The position numbers were made by a program, and so were the translations under genes. Positions 17,348-25,400 of a stretch of DNA of 64,000 nucleotides are shown piece by piece. Every line of letters starts with the position of its first letter. The stretch's first letter is position 1. The DNA is from Marispirochaeta aestuarii. GTDB lineage: Bacteria > Spirochaetota > Spirochaetia > JC444 > Marispirochaetaceae. The notes below the pieces were generated by a model. That model was given only the letters and a program-made list of their open reading frames with translations. It made no database searches and was not told the DNA's origin. The stretch is from contig NZ_MWQY01000012.1 of NCBI RefSeq assembly GCF_002087085.1, positions 62,001-126,000 of the forward strand. Reading direction: 5' to 3'.

Positions 17348-18572
17348 GGACCGGACAGTAGAATCGCCCCTTGCAGCCTGCGCGGAATATCTGGTATCGG
17401 AGAACCGCAATTCCGATCTCCCCGTGGCGGAGCGGCTTAAAATACAGAAAAAGACCTTCTACGGGAAGGTCCTGGGGCGGCTGTTTTTCTTTCACTGGCC
17501 CGGAGCCCTTCTTTTTCTTCTTTTTTCCATCCCCCGGCGGGAACGGGTGCGGCAGTACCGCGGCATGGTTCTGGCGGACCACTCCAGCAGGGTAATCGAC
17601 CATGCTCTCGCCATGGCCTGGGGCAGGGACTACAAAAATGAGCGGGAGCAGTTCGCAACAAGCAGGGCCTCCCTGGCCGGAGTGTACCTCGCCCTTTTGC
17701 GGCGTCGCGGGTATCTTAAGGAAGCCTTCCAGGCGGCGAATGTACAGCATGTAACGGAATACATACGCCTGGTGCGACTGTTTCATTTTTATCTTGTCTG
17801 GAAGGCCTGGTTTAAGAAAAACCGCCCCACAGCGGTCCTGATCGCCCGCACCAATGATCAAAACAGGCTTGCCCTGGGAGTCGTTGCCCAGGAAGAGGGG
17901 GTTCCCCTGGGGGCTTTTACAGTAGCCCGGGTTACCCTTCAGCGGCAGCTTCCCTTTTCCGTACATACGGCTTTCTGCTGGACTTCCCGGCAGGCCCGGG
18001 ACTATAAAGCTGCAGGGGTGTCTGCGGTCCGCATGCCGGTCCCGGTACTGAAGAATAGTAAGCTTCCTGTCCCGGAGCCGGGAAAGGGTCGCTACGGACT
18101 GCTCCTGAACGCTAAGATCGATACGGCAAAACTCGATGCATGGCTGGAGGAGCTTTTTCGCCTTCAAGGTATAGACAACCTCCACATCCGTCCTCATCCA
18201 GGATTCAATGAGGAAAAACTCTCCCGGATCTCCAGGGGAAAAATCTGCGACTGGCGTCAGCCCCTGTCGGAATACCTTGAAGAACTTGACCTGGCTTTTG
18301 CGGTGAACTCCCATGCTGTTATCGACGCCCTGTTACATGGCATACCGGTAGTCTATCTTGGGGGACTGGACCCTTACGAATACGACCTTCACGGATACGT
18401 TAAAGACGGTATTGTAATTCCCTGGGAAGAGGTAAAGGAGTTTCCCGCTTCTGTAGACGCTTTCTATTCATCCAGGGGATTCAGGGAACGCTGGAATACC
18501 GACGAATTTGAAACATCTCCCCGGGCGGAACAGGAAGCCGTCAAAGAACTCGCCGGAGGCTCCCTTAGGTGA
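17340..18572 (+). CDS. Unassigned GT-B-like protein of the nonulosonate operon
   Basis: A 410-residue protein starting at ATG 17340 (overlap of eight bases with the previous gene). One hydrophobic patch near residues 45-62 (LFFFHWPGALLFLLFS) may touch the membrane. The C-terminal half has IRPHPGFNEEKL, a spacer, and FAVNSHAVIDALLHGIPVVYLG, followed by DPYEYDLHGYVKDGIV, a layout seen in GT-B capsule glycosyltransferases and polysialyltransferase-like proteins (H-P-H and S/H-x-E-x3-G-P-V motifs). It may transfer the CMP-activated sugar made by its neighbours, but this is inference. No family-specific assignment can be made. Confidence 0.55.
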   Translation: MHKDRTVESPLAACAEYLVSENRNSDLPVAERLKIQKKTFYGKVLGRLFFFHWPGALLFLLFSIPRRERVRQYRGMVLADHSSRVIDHALAMAWGRDYKNEREQFATSRASLAGVYLALLRRRGYLKEAFQAANVQHVTEYIRLVRLFHFYLVWKAWFKKNRPTAVLIARTNDQNRLALGVVAQEEGVPLGAFTVARVTLQRQLPFSVHTAFCWTSRQARDYKAAGVSAVRMPVPVLKNSKLPVPEPGKGRYGLLLNAKIDTAKLDAWLEELFRLQGIDNLHIRPHPGFNEEKLSRISRGKICDWRQPLSEYLEELDLAFAVNSHAVIDALLHGIPVVYLGGLDPYEYDLHGYVKDGIVIPWEEVKEFPASVDAFYSSRGFRERWNTDEFETSPRAEQEAVKELAGGSLR

Positions 18573-20512
18573 AATCAGCGCGACACGTCAGGCATTATAT
18601 TGAAAGAGTACTGGATTTTATCAGGCGGGATATGCTCAGGAAAAAGGGTAAACGTCGCTATATTCATCCCCGCCTGGGGGTTGAGGGTTTTTTCAGGGAA
18701 CTGAAAAACCGGGACGTCAGTTATTCCGTACTGCGCTGGTTTGAATCCCTGCCGAGGGTGGAAGCGGGGGAAGACATCGACCTTCTGGTGGCCGATGAAG
18801 ATCTTGCTAAAATGAACGATCTTTTCCGGGGATCCCGCTCCTGGGGAACCCCCTGCGATATCTATACCGCAAGCGGTCTTCCGGGGAGCTCCTTCCGGGG
18901 AATAGCCTATTTTCCGGAGCACCTGGCCCTGGAGCTCCTTGAAACAGCGGTATGGCAGAACGATCTTGTCCGGGTACCCGATGCGAAGCGGCACTGCCTA
19001 TCCATGATCTACCATGTTCTCTACCACAAGGGCTATGACGCGGGGCTGCCCTCGGAGCTTGCGAAGGAACACGGGCGGAGCGTGCCGGATGCTGCTTCAG
19101 TTGATCATGATTACGCGGACGTCCTCTCCCGCTGTGCCAGTGCGGCAGAGCTTGATCTTCCACCCCTGACTCTGGAGGACCTGGACGGCTTTCTGGAAAA
19201 ACAGCGCTGGCAACCCTCCAGGGACGCACTGGAAAAACTCTCCGCCCGGAACCTCTGGGTGCATGACAGGTTCTTTGCGGATATCCCCGGTATGGAGCAT
19301 CATTGGCGGGGTTTCTCGGTGTTCATTGTCCGGGAACGCGGTGTGCAGTACCTGGACCTGGTTAGAACCATGCTCTTCGATGCGGGGTTTGAAACTCTCC
19401 TTGACCGGCCCCTGGAGGGCCCCGCACGGGAGACCGCCGCCAGGACCCTGCGGGGGGGCAACTGGAACCGGGGCCCCTGGCCGGTAAGCGGAGGAGTTCC
19501 TGCCCACTGTATTGCCGTAAACGACAGTTTTGTCCTGGAGCCTTCCGATAAACTGATCGCAAAACACAAGGGACTTGCCAACAGCCGCTTGTGGGACACG
19601 AAAATCCGAATCAGGGACGCCGTAAACGCCCTGCAGCCCCGCTCCACTCAGTGCAATATTCTCCATTCCGCGGATAATCCCCGGCAGGGACTGGAATACC
19701 TGCAAACGGCTTTGCCGGATGTTTCCGTTGAACAGATCGACGGGCGCCTCAAAGAGATCCACGGGTCTGTCAGTATCCCCTTCAGGATTGTCGGTCACCA
19801 GAACGGCTATTCCAGGAGGGCCAGGGTCTCCCTCGTTGAGTACGGCGACGCTCAGGCGATTGCCAAGGTTTATCGGCCCGGGCGGGAATGTTTTATGGAA
19901 CGCGAAATACTGGCCAGAGAGCTGGGCCGTGAACTGCCGGAAACAGTTCCGGTGCTGGAAAAAGGCCCCTCCTGGTTTGTCATGCCCCGGTACCGGGATG
20001 TGTTGAACCACGACAGACTGCTTCCTCTGGGGATTATAAAACGGGTAAGGGCCGTCCTGCTGCATTACCGCAGGGCAGGGTACGAGCTTATAGATTTTAA
20101 ACCGAAAAACCTGATTCTGGATGCTGAAGAAGGACTCAAGGTTATCGATTTTGAGTTTATGCAGCCGACAGAGAACCCGGAGGAGACAAACAAAACAGGG
20201 AGCTCTCAGTCCCTGAAAGGGAACTACTGCTGGTACCGGGTACCCCCCGGCTTTTCCGGGGACCTTCCGGTTATGACTGCAAGCCGCAGGAACAATTACT
20301 ACCGTTTCTGGTTTTCCGCTACAGCCCTTCCCAGGTTCTGTGTCGTACGGGATTATCCAGTACCCCTGTTGGCGCTTATCAGGGTGTTCTTTATTCTTCC
20401 CGCCTGGGCCATGAGGACGGTACGGAAAAATCGGGGCCGTATCAGGGAAGGCCGGCGGGCGCTCAGGTCGAGGATTATTGCTTTAGGGAAAAAGATACTG
20501 GGATATACCTGA
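18569..20512 (+). CDS. Fusion: nucleotidyltransferase-like / NDK-like / kinase-like domains
   Basis: A 647-residue cytosolic protein overlapping the previous gene by four bases. Residues 40-135 resemble a nucleotidyltransferase fold (SVLRWFESLP, GEDIDLLVADED). Residues ~247-388 follow nucleoside-diphosphate kinase: GFSVFIVRERGVQYLDLVRT at the start and QCNILHSADNPRQGLEYLQT at the end, where NILHSAD lines up with NDK's NVIHGSD and keeps the phospho-His (His366). Residues ~412-535 are a protein-kinase-like fold: AIAKVYRPG with Lys433, IDFKPKNLIL with Asp509 and Asn514, and KVIDFEFMQP with Asp527. The last ~100 residues contain one hydrophobic segment (LIRVFFILPAWAM). Likely phosphorylates a sugar or lipid acceptor of the surface glycan. 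No published name is known to me. Confidence 0.65.
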   Translation: MKSARHVRHYIERVLDFIRRDMLRKKGKRRYIHPRLGVEGFFRELKNRDVSYSVLRWFESLPRVEAGEDIDLLVADEDLAKMNDLFRGSRSWGTPCDIYTASGLPGSSFRGIAYFPEHLALELLETAVWQNDLVRVPDAKRHCLSMIYHVLYHKGYDAGLPSELAKEHGRSVPDAASVDHDYADVLSRCASAAELDLPPLTLEDLDGFLEKQRWQPSRDALEKLSARNLWVHDRFFADIPGMEHHWRGFSVFIVRERGVQYLDLVRTMLFDAGFETLLDRPLEGPARETAARTLRGGNWNRGPWPVSGGVPAHCIAVNDSFVLEPSDKLIAKHKGLANSRLWDTKIRIRDAVNALQPRSTQCNILHSADNPRQGLEYLQTALPDVSVEQIDGRLKEIHGSVSIPFRIVGHQNGYSRRARVSLVEYGDAQAIAKVYRPGRECFMEREILARELGRELPETVPVLEKGPSWFVMPRYRDVLNHDRLLPLGIIKRVRAVLLHYRRAGYELIDFKPKNLILDAEEGLKVIDFEFMQPTENPEETNKTGSSQSLKGNYCWYRVPPGFSGDLPVMTASRRNNYYRFWFSATALPRFCVVRDYPVPLLALIRVFFILPAWAMRTVRKNRGRIREGRRALRSRIIALGKKILGYT

Positions 20513-21606
20513 TGAAGAAGGCTTCTGCTGCGTTTATGGGAATTTTCCTGTGTTCCGCGCTTTACGCGGCGGACTTCGGTTTTTCCTGGAAAAACGAATG
20601 GGGATGGGTCGATAACTTCCATGATGAGTATAATCTGTACATAGATTCGCTTGAGCTGGGAATTCACGCGGATATTGATGAATACAATTTCCTGTATTCA
20701 GAACTGGGGAAGAAGGATTCCGACAGTCTGGATATGGATGCGGAATGGAATAAAGTAATAATTGGCACCGATATCGGCGGATACCTTGGATTTACAGGCG
20801 TACATCTGATCCTGAAAAACGGGTATGACGAACACGGCGGCGGGGAAGAGTATTCGGATTTTGGCCTGGTCGGCTATGCCGGTATAGGGACAGAGATGGC
20901 TGATCTGCAGAAAGACTGGGGGATCGGTTTGACTGTTACTTCCGGTGTTTTTCAGGCGTCTGTCGCCTCATCGTGGAACCTCGGCGTCGACAGCCTTGAC
21001 GGGGCTGTCGTGAATGTCGATTCCGGGCGTCAGGTTCAGTTTTTTGCCGGAGCTGTAGATATGCTTCCCGGTCTCTCTTTTGAGGCCGGCCTACGGCTTG
21101 ACCCCGATCGCAGAGGTACAACCCTTGTCTGCGATGCCGCTTACCGGATACCCCTCGAGGATTCGGTGATGACTTTCGGCGGCTCCGTGGCCCATACGAA
21201 TCTTGAAGGAACGGATTTTACCGATATTTACGGGCTTTACACTCCTGCCTTTGAAACAGTTTTCGGGCTTGGTGCGGAAATCAGGAGGGTCCTTAACGAG
21301 GATACCGAACTCTATGCGTCTGTTTCCTATAAGGGGGACGAAATTGAAGCTGTGCGGGCGCTGGGAGGCGGTGCGGGAATCAGCCATGGCGGAATCGGGG
21401 CGGAAGCAGCCACAAGTTATCATATGACCCTTTCCGCCGGAGACCCGATTTTTGAGGGACTCGATCTTTCCGTCTTTGCGGATGTCGGTGTTGCCGAATT
21501 TACCCTTGGCTATGTATTCACCGATGGATACGGCTGGAGCAGCAACTCCATTGCACCCATGACAGCCATCGGCGGGGCCTACATGAATTTTACATCGGAA
21601 TTCTGA
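20512..21606 (+). CDS. Predicted outer-membrane beta-barrel protein
   Basis: A 364-residue exported protein: KKASAAFMGIFLCSALYAAD is a signal peptide cleaved after the AxA-type site. The mature part is short alternating strands rich in Gly, Asp, Tyr and Phe, and the final residues NFTSEF end in Phe as expected for BAM substrates. Its ATG overlaps the previous TGA by one base, so it is translationally linked to the kinase fusion. Some of the surface glycan may be anchored or exported through it, but its function is unknown. Confidence 0.65.
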   Translation: MKKASAAFMGIFLCSALYAADFGFSWKNEWGWVDNFHDEYNLYIDSLELGIHADIDEYNFLYSELGKKDSDSLDMDAEWNKVIIGTDIGGYLGFTGVHLILKNGYDEHGGGEEYSDFGLVGYAGIGTEMADLQKDWGIGLTVTSGVFQASVASSWNLGVDSLDGAVVNVDSGRQVQFFAGAVDMLPGLSFEAGLRLDPDRRGTTLVCDAAYRIPLEDSVMTFGGSVAHTNLEGTDFTDIYGLYTPAFETVFGLGAEIRRVLNEDTELYASVSYKGDEIEAVRALGGGAGISHGGIGAEAATSYHMTLSAGDPIFEGLDLSVFADVGVAEFTLGYVFTDGYGWSSNSIAPMTAIGGAYMNFTSEF

Positions 21607-21614
21607 AAATCATT

Positions 21615-22670
21615 ATGCGAAGTCTTATTCTGGTATCGGTGCTGATCTTATCCTCCTGTTTCTATTCCTACGAGACGGGCATCCGCCCGATCAACGTGTC
21701 CGATCCGGTTACCCACGACAGCGATGATCCAGCGATATGGATTGATTCTGCAACACCTGGAAACAGCCTTATCCTCGGTACCGACAAAGGCGGTGATGGG
21801 GCGCTGTATGTCTACGACATTCAGGGAAATGAAATACCGGGCCTGACAATTTCCGGCCTTGATACGCCGAATAATGTGGATGTGGAGTACGGACTGGATC
21901 CATCCGGGTTCGACTATGATATTGCTGTTGTTACCGAACGTGGACGCCAACAGCTGCGGATCTACAGTCTGCCGGGTATGATTCCCATCGATAACGGTGG
22001 TATTCCCATGTTCGTCGGGGAATCCAACCGTAACTGTATGGGGATTTCATTGTATAAACGCCCCGGTGACGGTGAAATTTTTGCCGTCGTCAGCAGAAAC
22101 GGCGGTCCTTCCGGCAGCTATCTGTGGCAGTATCGGCTTGATGTAGATGGTGCCGGAATAGTAACCGCGGCTCATGTACGCTCCTTCGGCCTCTTCAGCG
22201 ACAGGTCCCAGATAGAGAGCGTTGTCGTGGATGATGAACTGGGATTTATCTATTATTCCGACGAACTTGCGGGGGTCAGAAAATACCACGCGGACCCGGA
22301 TCATCCTGATGCGGATGAACAGCTTTCCCTGATCGGTCTCCGGGACTTTTCCAGAGAATCAGAAGGAATTTCAATCTACGATCTGGGTGATGGTACCGGG
22401 TATATTATAGTCTCTGACCAGAAAGCGAACAGCTTCAATATTTATCCCAGGGAAGGAACTGCAGCTGACGGAAACCACCACCCCCTTATCAAGCGGGTGG
22501 ATGTCCAGGCAGAAGACAGCGACGGCAACGAAATCGGGAGTACTACAGTTTTCCCCCTTTATGCAGGCGGCCTGTTCGTCGCCATGTCCACAGACAGGAC
22601 CTTCCATTATTACGCCTGGGATCAGATCGCAAATGCTCCAGGAGAACCCCTTCGCAGTCTCTCTGATTAA
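21615..22670 (+). CDS. Beta-propeller phytase (3-phytase) lipoprotein
   Basis: A 351-residue lipoprotein. LILVSVLILSSC is a signal peptide with Cys15 as lipidation residue. The body matches beta-propeller phytases: THDSDDPAIWIDSATPGNSL, then LILGTDKGGDGALYVYDIQG, TPNNVDVEYG, VVTERGRQQLRIYSL, NRNCMGISLY and SRESEGISIYDLGDGTGYI. The acidic residues that bind Ca2+ and phosphate in Bacillus phytase (DD, DK, NNVD, E of SRESEG) are visible. It would hydrolyse phytate in the periplasm or at the cell surface. It is nine bases behind the barrel gene, within the glycan operon; see findings. Other phosphomonoesterase activities of the fold are possible. Confidence 0.85.
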   Translation: MRSLILVSVLILSSCFYSYETGIRPINVSDPVTHDSDDPAIWIDSATPGNSLILGTDKGGDGALYVYDIQGNEIPGLTISGLDTPNNVDVEYGLDPSGFDYDIAVVTERGRQQLRIYSLPGMIPIDNGGIPMFVGESNRNCMGISLYKRPGDGEIFAVVSRNGGPSGSYLWQYRLDVDGAGIVTAAHVRSFGLFSDRSQIESVVVDDELGFIYYSDELAGVRKYHADPDHPDADEQLSLIGLRDFSRESEGISIYDLGDGTGYIIVSDQKANSFNIYPREGTAADGNHHPLIKRVDVQAEDSDGNEIGSTTVFPLYAGGLFVAMSTDRTFHYYAWDQIANAPGEPLRSLSD

Positions 22671-22695
22671 AAATTGATAACAAAGGATAGAATCA

Positions 22696-23553
22696 ATGCA
22701 CAGCACCCAAGCCCGGGTTTCAGTAATAATCCCCACCTATAAACGGCCGATCGAGCTCAAGCGGGCACTGGACAGCGTACTGCTCCAGGATTATACGGAT
22801 TACGAGATTCTGGTAATTGATGATAACCCGCCGCAGAGCGAAACCCGAAGGGCCACAGAAGAGCTGATCTCCTCACTTGAGGGACCGATAGTACACATAA
22901 AGAATAAAGAGTCCCTGGGGGGCGCCGGGGCGCGAAACGAGGGCATTCGACAGGCAAAGGGAGAGTTAATCGCTTTTCTGGACGACGACGATCAGTGGCT
23001 TGCCGGCAAGCTCAGGGCCCAGGTGGAGCTTCTTGATTCTCTGGATAAGAATGTCTGCAGCGTGGATACCGGGTTTTACGAGGTGGACGAAACAAAGGAT
23101 ACCAGAAAAATCGTGGAACCTGCCCTGCGCGGGGCCATTTTTGACGAGCTTCTGGTCAAGCATAAGGGACGGGCTCCAAAACTCTCCACCATGCTCTGCC
23201 GTGCCGCAGCCCTCCGGGAAGTCGGCATGTTCGACCCGGAACTGCCCGCCCGACAGGACCTTGACCTCTACCTGCGGCTGGCCAGGAAATATACCTTCGA
23301 ATATATAAAAGAACCCCTGGCGGTAAAGTATATCCACTCCTCGGGCCGCATTACCGGAAATGTGCAAAGCAAGATCCGCGCCTTCGACCTCTATTACAGG
23401 AAGTACCATGACGATTTCTGCTCCCGCCCCCCGCTGCACCGCATCTTCCTGCGCAAGCAGGCCCTGTGGCTGCTTGTTGCCCGGCAATACAGGCGAGGCC
23501 TTGCCACCCTGCTACGGAGCATTGTACCGATCTGTCACGGAAACAGGAAATAA
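22696..23553 (+). CDS. Glycosyltransferase family 2
   Basis: A 285-residue GT-A enzyme: VSVIIPTYKRPIELKRALDS, LVIDDNPPQSETRR, GGAGARNEGIRQAKGELIAF and FLDDDDQWLAGKLRAQ with the DxD-type metal motif, then LPARQDLDLYLRLARKY near the acceptor side. 25 bases separate it from the phytase gene, with AAAGGATAG before ATG 22696. It is the last gene of the seven-gene operon, followed directly by dispersed repeats. It could extend a glycan containing the activated nonulosonate. Acceptor and donor unknown. Confidence 0.88.
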   Translation: MHSTQARVSVIIPTYKRPIELKRALDSVLLQDYTDYEILVIDDNPPQSETRRATEELISSLEGPIVHIKNKESLGGAGARNEGIRQAKGELIAFLDDDDQWLAGKLRAQVELLDSLDKNVCSVDTGFYEVDETKDTRKIVEPALRGAIFDELLVKHKGRAPKLSTMLCRAAALREVGMFDPELPARQDLDLYLRLARKYTFEYIKEPLAVKYIHSSGRITGNVQSKIRAFDLYYRKYHDDFCSRPPLHRIFLRKQALWLLVARQYRRGLATLLRSIVPICHGNRK

Positions 23554-23756
23554 GGAGATTCACCACAGAGACACGGAGCCCACAGAGATCTTTAGTTTCT
23601 GGAAAAGAAATCTGTTGCCTTTTTCTCTATAAAATCCGGGCCGTTTAGCCCTGTTCTAATATAATTTCTTTCCAAAACTCTCTGTGCACTCTGAGACTCC
23701 GTGGCCGTCTTCCTTCCCCGAACTCTTATCCTTCCCATCTTCCCCATCCTTGTTCC
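23554..23756. repeat. Palindromic dispersed-repeat element
   Basis: A CACAGAG-type module (CACCACAGAGACACGGAG and CCCACAGAG, 23568-23587 region) is answered by an inverted copy around 23680-23702 (CTCTGTGCACTCTGAGACTC). It ends with an inverted copy of the GGAACAAAGAT-type module at 23728-23756. About 90 bases between the arms show no gene. It separates the glycan operon from the P-loop kinase gene. Confidence 0.7.
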
Positions 23757-23789
23757 AAATTCCTCCCCCTTTCATGTATACTCTATTTT

Positions 23790-24473
23790 ATGATCATCGA
23801 ACTCATCGGGCTTCCAGGCTGCGGTAAATCCCACATTTCCGTCCTGCTTGCAGAACGCCTGCGTAACGCCGGTATACCCGCCCTGGAACCCTCCCGCCGG
23901 ATCGGCCACGGCAGACCATTGCCTCGCCTGGCCGCCAAATCCGCCTGTGCTCTTGCCTTCCTTCTTCTGCACCCCATCAACACTATCCGGACTGTCCTCG
24001 CGGTGGCGCATACCCGACAGACCTCCCTGAATAACCTTGCAAAATCCCTGTTCAACCTCCTCTTCGTCCGCGGCCTGTTTGTACTGTTCCCGCAGAAAAA
24101 CCGGGTTTTGCTCCTTGACCAGGGACTCGTCCAGGGCTGCGCTTCGGTGCATTTTTCCGCTTCCCGACCGCTGGCGCAGGGCTTTTTAGCTTCCCTGCCG
24201 GTGCCGAAACTTGTGCTGCACATCCGGGCCGACCGGGAAACAGTAATCCGGCGTCTCGGTAAACGGGTCACGGGCGCAGGGAGCCGGGTGGAGGAGAATC
24301 CCGCTGAGCAGCTCTCACGCTATGCCGAGGCTCTTGAATCCCTGACAGACAGGCCGCCTCTTGAAGCTGCGCGAATAATCGAGATGAGGAATAATGGGGA
24401 CAGTAAAACGCTTGATAAAGATCTGGATGCTGTGGTTGAGAAGATCGTACAAATGTACAAGTCTTCCAGGTGA
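23790..24473 (+). CDS. P-loop kinase-like protein
   Basis: A 227-residue protein with Walker A GLPGCGKSHISVLLAERL at residues ~6-24 and LLLDQGLVQGCASVHF and LVLHIRADRETVIRRLGKR, which mimic the Walker B and LID-like Arg region of thymidylate/adenylate/shikimate-type kinases (IRADRETVIRRLGKR). The middle section (residues 50-100) has a long hydrophobic stretch, so membrane association is possible. The substrate is unknown; a sugar, lipid or nucleotide kinase role is plausible from the adjacent glycan genes. No ribosome site better than weak purines is visible before ATG 23790. Confidence 0.6.
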   Translation: MIIELIGLPGCGKSHISVLLAERLRNAGIPALEPSRRIGHGRPLPRLAAKSACALAFLLLHPINTIRTVLAVAHTRQTSLNNLAKSLFNLLFVRGLFVLFPQKNRVLLLDQGLVQGCASVHFSASRPLAQGFLASLPVPKLVLHIRADRETVIRRLGKRVTGAGSRVEENPAEQLSRYAEALESLTDRPPLEAARIIEMRNNGDSKTLDKDLDAVVEKIVQMYKSSR

Positions 24474-24484
24474 CCAAAAATCCT

Positions 24485-24775
24485 TTATGCCGTCTCTTTC
24501 AGTTTTCCGGAAAGATATTTATGCAGAACCATGGAGACTAATGTCTGATAAGGGATCCCCTCTTCAAGGGCGCGAATCTTCAGGTTCTTGAGATCTCGTT
24601 CGGATATACGGATGTTCATCCGTTTGTCCTTTTTGAGAGTCGCTTGTGCCCGTTGCATAGCGTCGCTTATCTCTTTTTCCCTGTTTTTACGTATCGAAAC
24701 AAACTCATCATTCTTTATTGATTCCATGAGTTCTTTTTCTTCACTATCTAATGGTTCAAAATGCTTATCTTTCAT
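24485..24775 (-). CDS. Antitoxin of BrnT-like pair (CopG/ribbon-helix-helix type)
   Basis: A 96-residue protein. N-terminal residues (HFEPLDSEEKELMESIKNDE) match the toxin-contacting tail of CopG-type antitoxins paired with BrnT-like toxins, and NIRISERDLKNLKIRALEEG followed by IPYQTLVSMVLHKYL is the ribbon-helix-helix DNA-binding region. It starts within the toxin gene, overlapping it by 11 bases. Autorepression of the pair is expected from the family; no separate operator is obvious. It is the second gene of the pair, reversed relative to the common antitoxin-first order. Confidence 0.78.
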   Translation of the reverse strand: MKDKHFEPLDSEEKELMESIKNDEFVSIRKNREKEISDAMQRAQATLKKDKRMNIRISERDLKNLKIRALEEGIPYQTLVSMVLHKYLSGKLKETA

Positions 24776-25061
24776 TTTGTTCCTCTCCTGAAGGTAAATA
24801 TTTTTTCGTGTATATCCTGCTGGGAAATATCGTCTTCAAGAAAATCACGTCTTCTTTTTCATGCTTTACATATGGCACAACATAAATGTAATTGTTGAGG
24901 TTGATCAAATATAATTTTTGATCCGGGTATCTCTCAGAATTTGGATGCTGTAAAATATCGACAACCTTTCCTTCACTTATACATAAAATTATTTCTTCGA
25001 AGGAGATTGAGCGTTTATCTTTCAGCTGTTCATTTTTCTCATCATTCCAATCGAAGGTCAT
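24765..25061 (-). CDS. BrnT-like toxin (RelE/BrnT fold ribonuclease)
   Basis: A 98-residue basic protein. MTFDWNDEKNEQLKDKRSIS at the start, FEEIILCISEGKVVDILQHP, LINLNNYIYVVPYV and IFLKTIFPSRIYTKKYL follow the compact ribonuclease fold of BrnT and related toxins (WDxxKxxxNxxKHxxSFEE in BrnT; here the sequence is shortened). It is the upstream gene of the pair with the antitoxin overlapping by 11 bases. It would cleave mRNA when the antitoxin is degraded. A predicted promoter sits directly before the ATG (25067-25095). Confidence 0.7.
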   Translation of the reverse strand: MTFDWNDEKNEQLKDKRSISFEEIILCISEGKVVDILQHPNSERYPDQKLYLINLNNYIYVVPYVKHEKEDVIFLKTIFPSRIYTKKYLPSGEEQNER

Positions 25062-25066
25062 GAGTA

Positions 25067-25095
25067 AAAATAATAACGAGTGTGCCTTTTGTCAA
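25067..25095 (-). promoter_or_regulatory. Predicted sigma-70 promoter of the BrnT-like pair
   Basis: On the minus strand, TTGACA (25095-25090) and TATTTT (25072-25067) are separated by 17 bases. The -10 ends five bases before the ATG at 25061, so any transcript would have almost no leader and no ribosome site is visible. Confidence 0.5.
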
Positions 25096-25167
25096 TATGT
25101 CTGTTGTAAAAGTTGCTTATTGGCTTCCGAATGCTTCTTTATCCACCACCTCTTTGTTTCAAAATTC

Positions 25168-25310
25168 GGAACAAGATATACAGGATCAAAAGGATAAGGA
25201 GATCCACCACCGAGACACCAAGCCCACAGAGTATCCCCTTATTGTTCCTCAGTACCCCCTGCCGCTCTGTAGCCATGCTTTATCCTGCCTATTCTCCCCA
25301 TCTCTGTTCC
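25168..25310. repeat. Dispersed-repeat element with inverted ends
   Basis: A degenerate plus-strand module (GGAACAAGATATACAGGATC, 25168-25195), a CACAGAG-type module (about 25199-25231, CACCACCGAGACACCAAG), and a minus-strand copy of the first module at 25282-25310 form an inverted-end unit of ~143 bases. The rest of 25062-25400 shows no gene beyond the promoter region of the toxin pair. Confidence 0.65.
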
Positions 25311-25400
25311 ATATTTTCTTTGTGTTTCCCCGCACTGTTGATGGCTGCCGTTTTATTCCGTATGATGTAGCATCAGATCACCAGCCCAAGGATATAAAGC

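Noticed and set aside
17313-18314. 333-residue minus-strand open frame
   Set aside because: Overlaps the operon gene at 17340-18572, which keeps overlapping starts and stops with its neighbours; the minus frame has no motif.
23554-23790. Short open frames in repeat elements (also 25082-25492 and 41893-42285)
   Set aside because: They arise from CACAGAG/CTCTGCG repeat words and have no homologue-like pattern.
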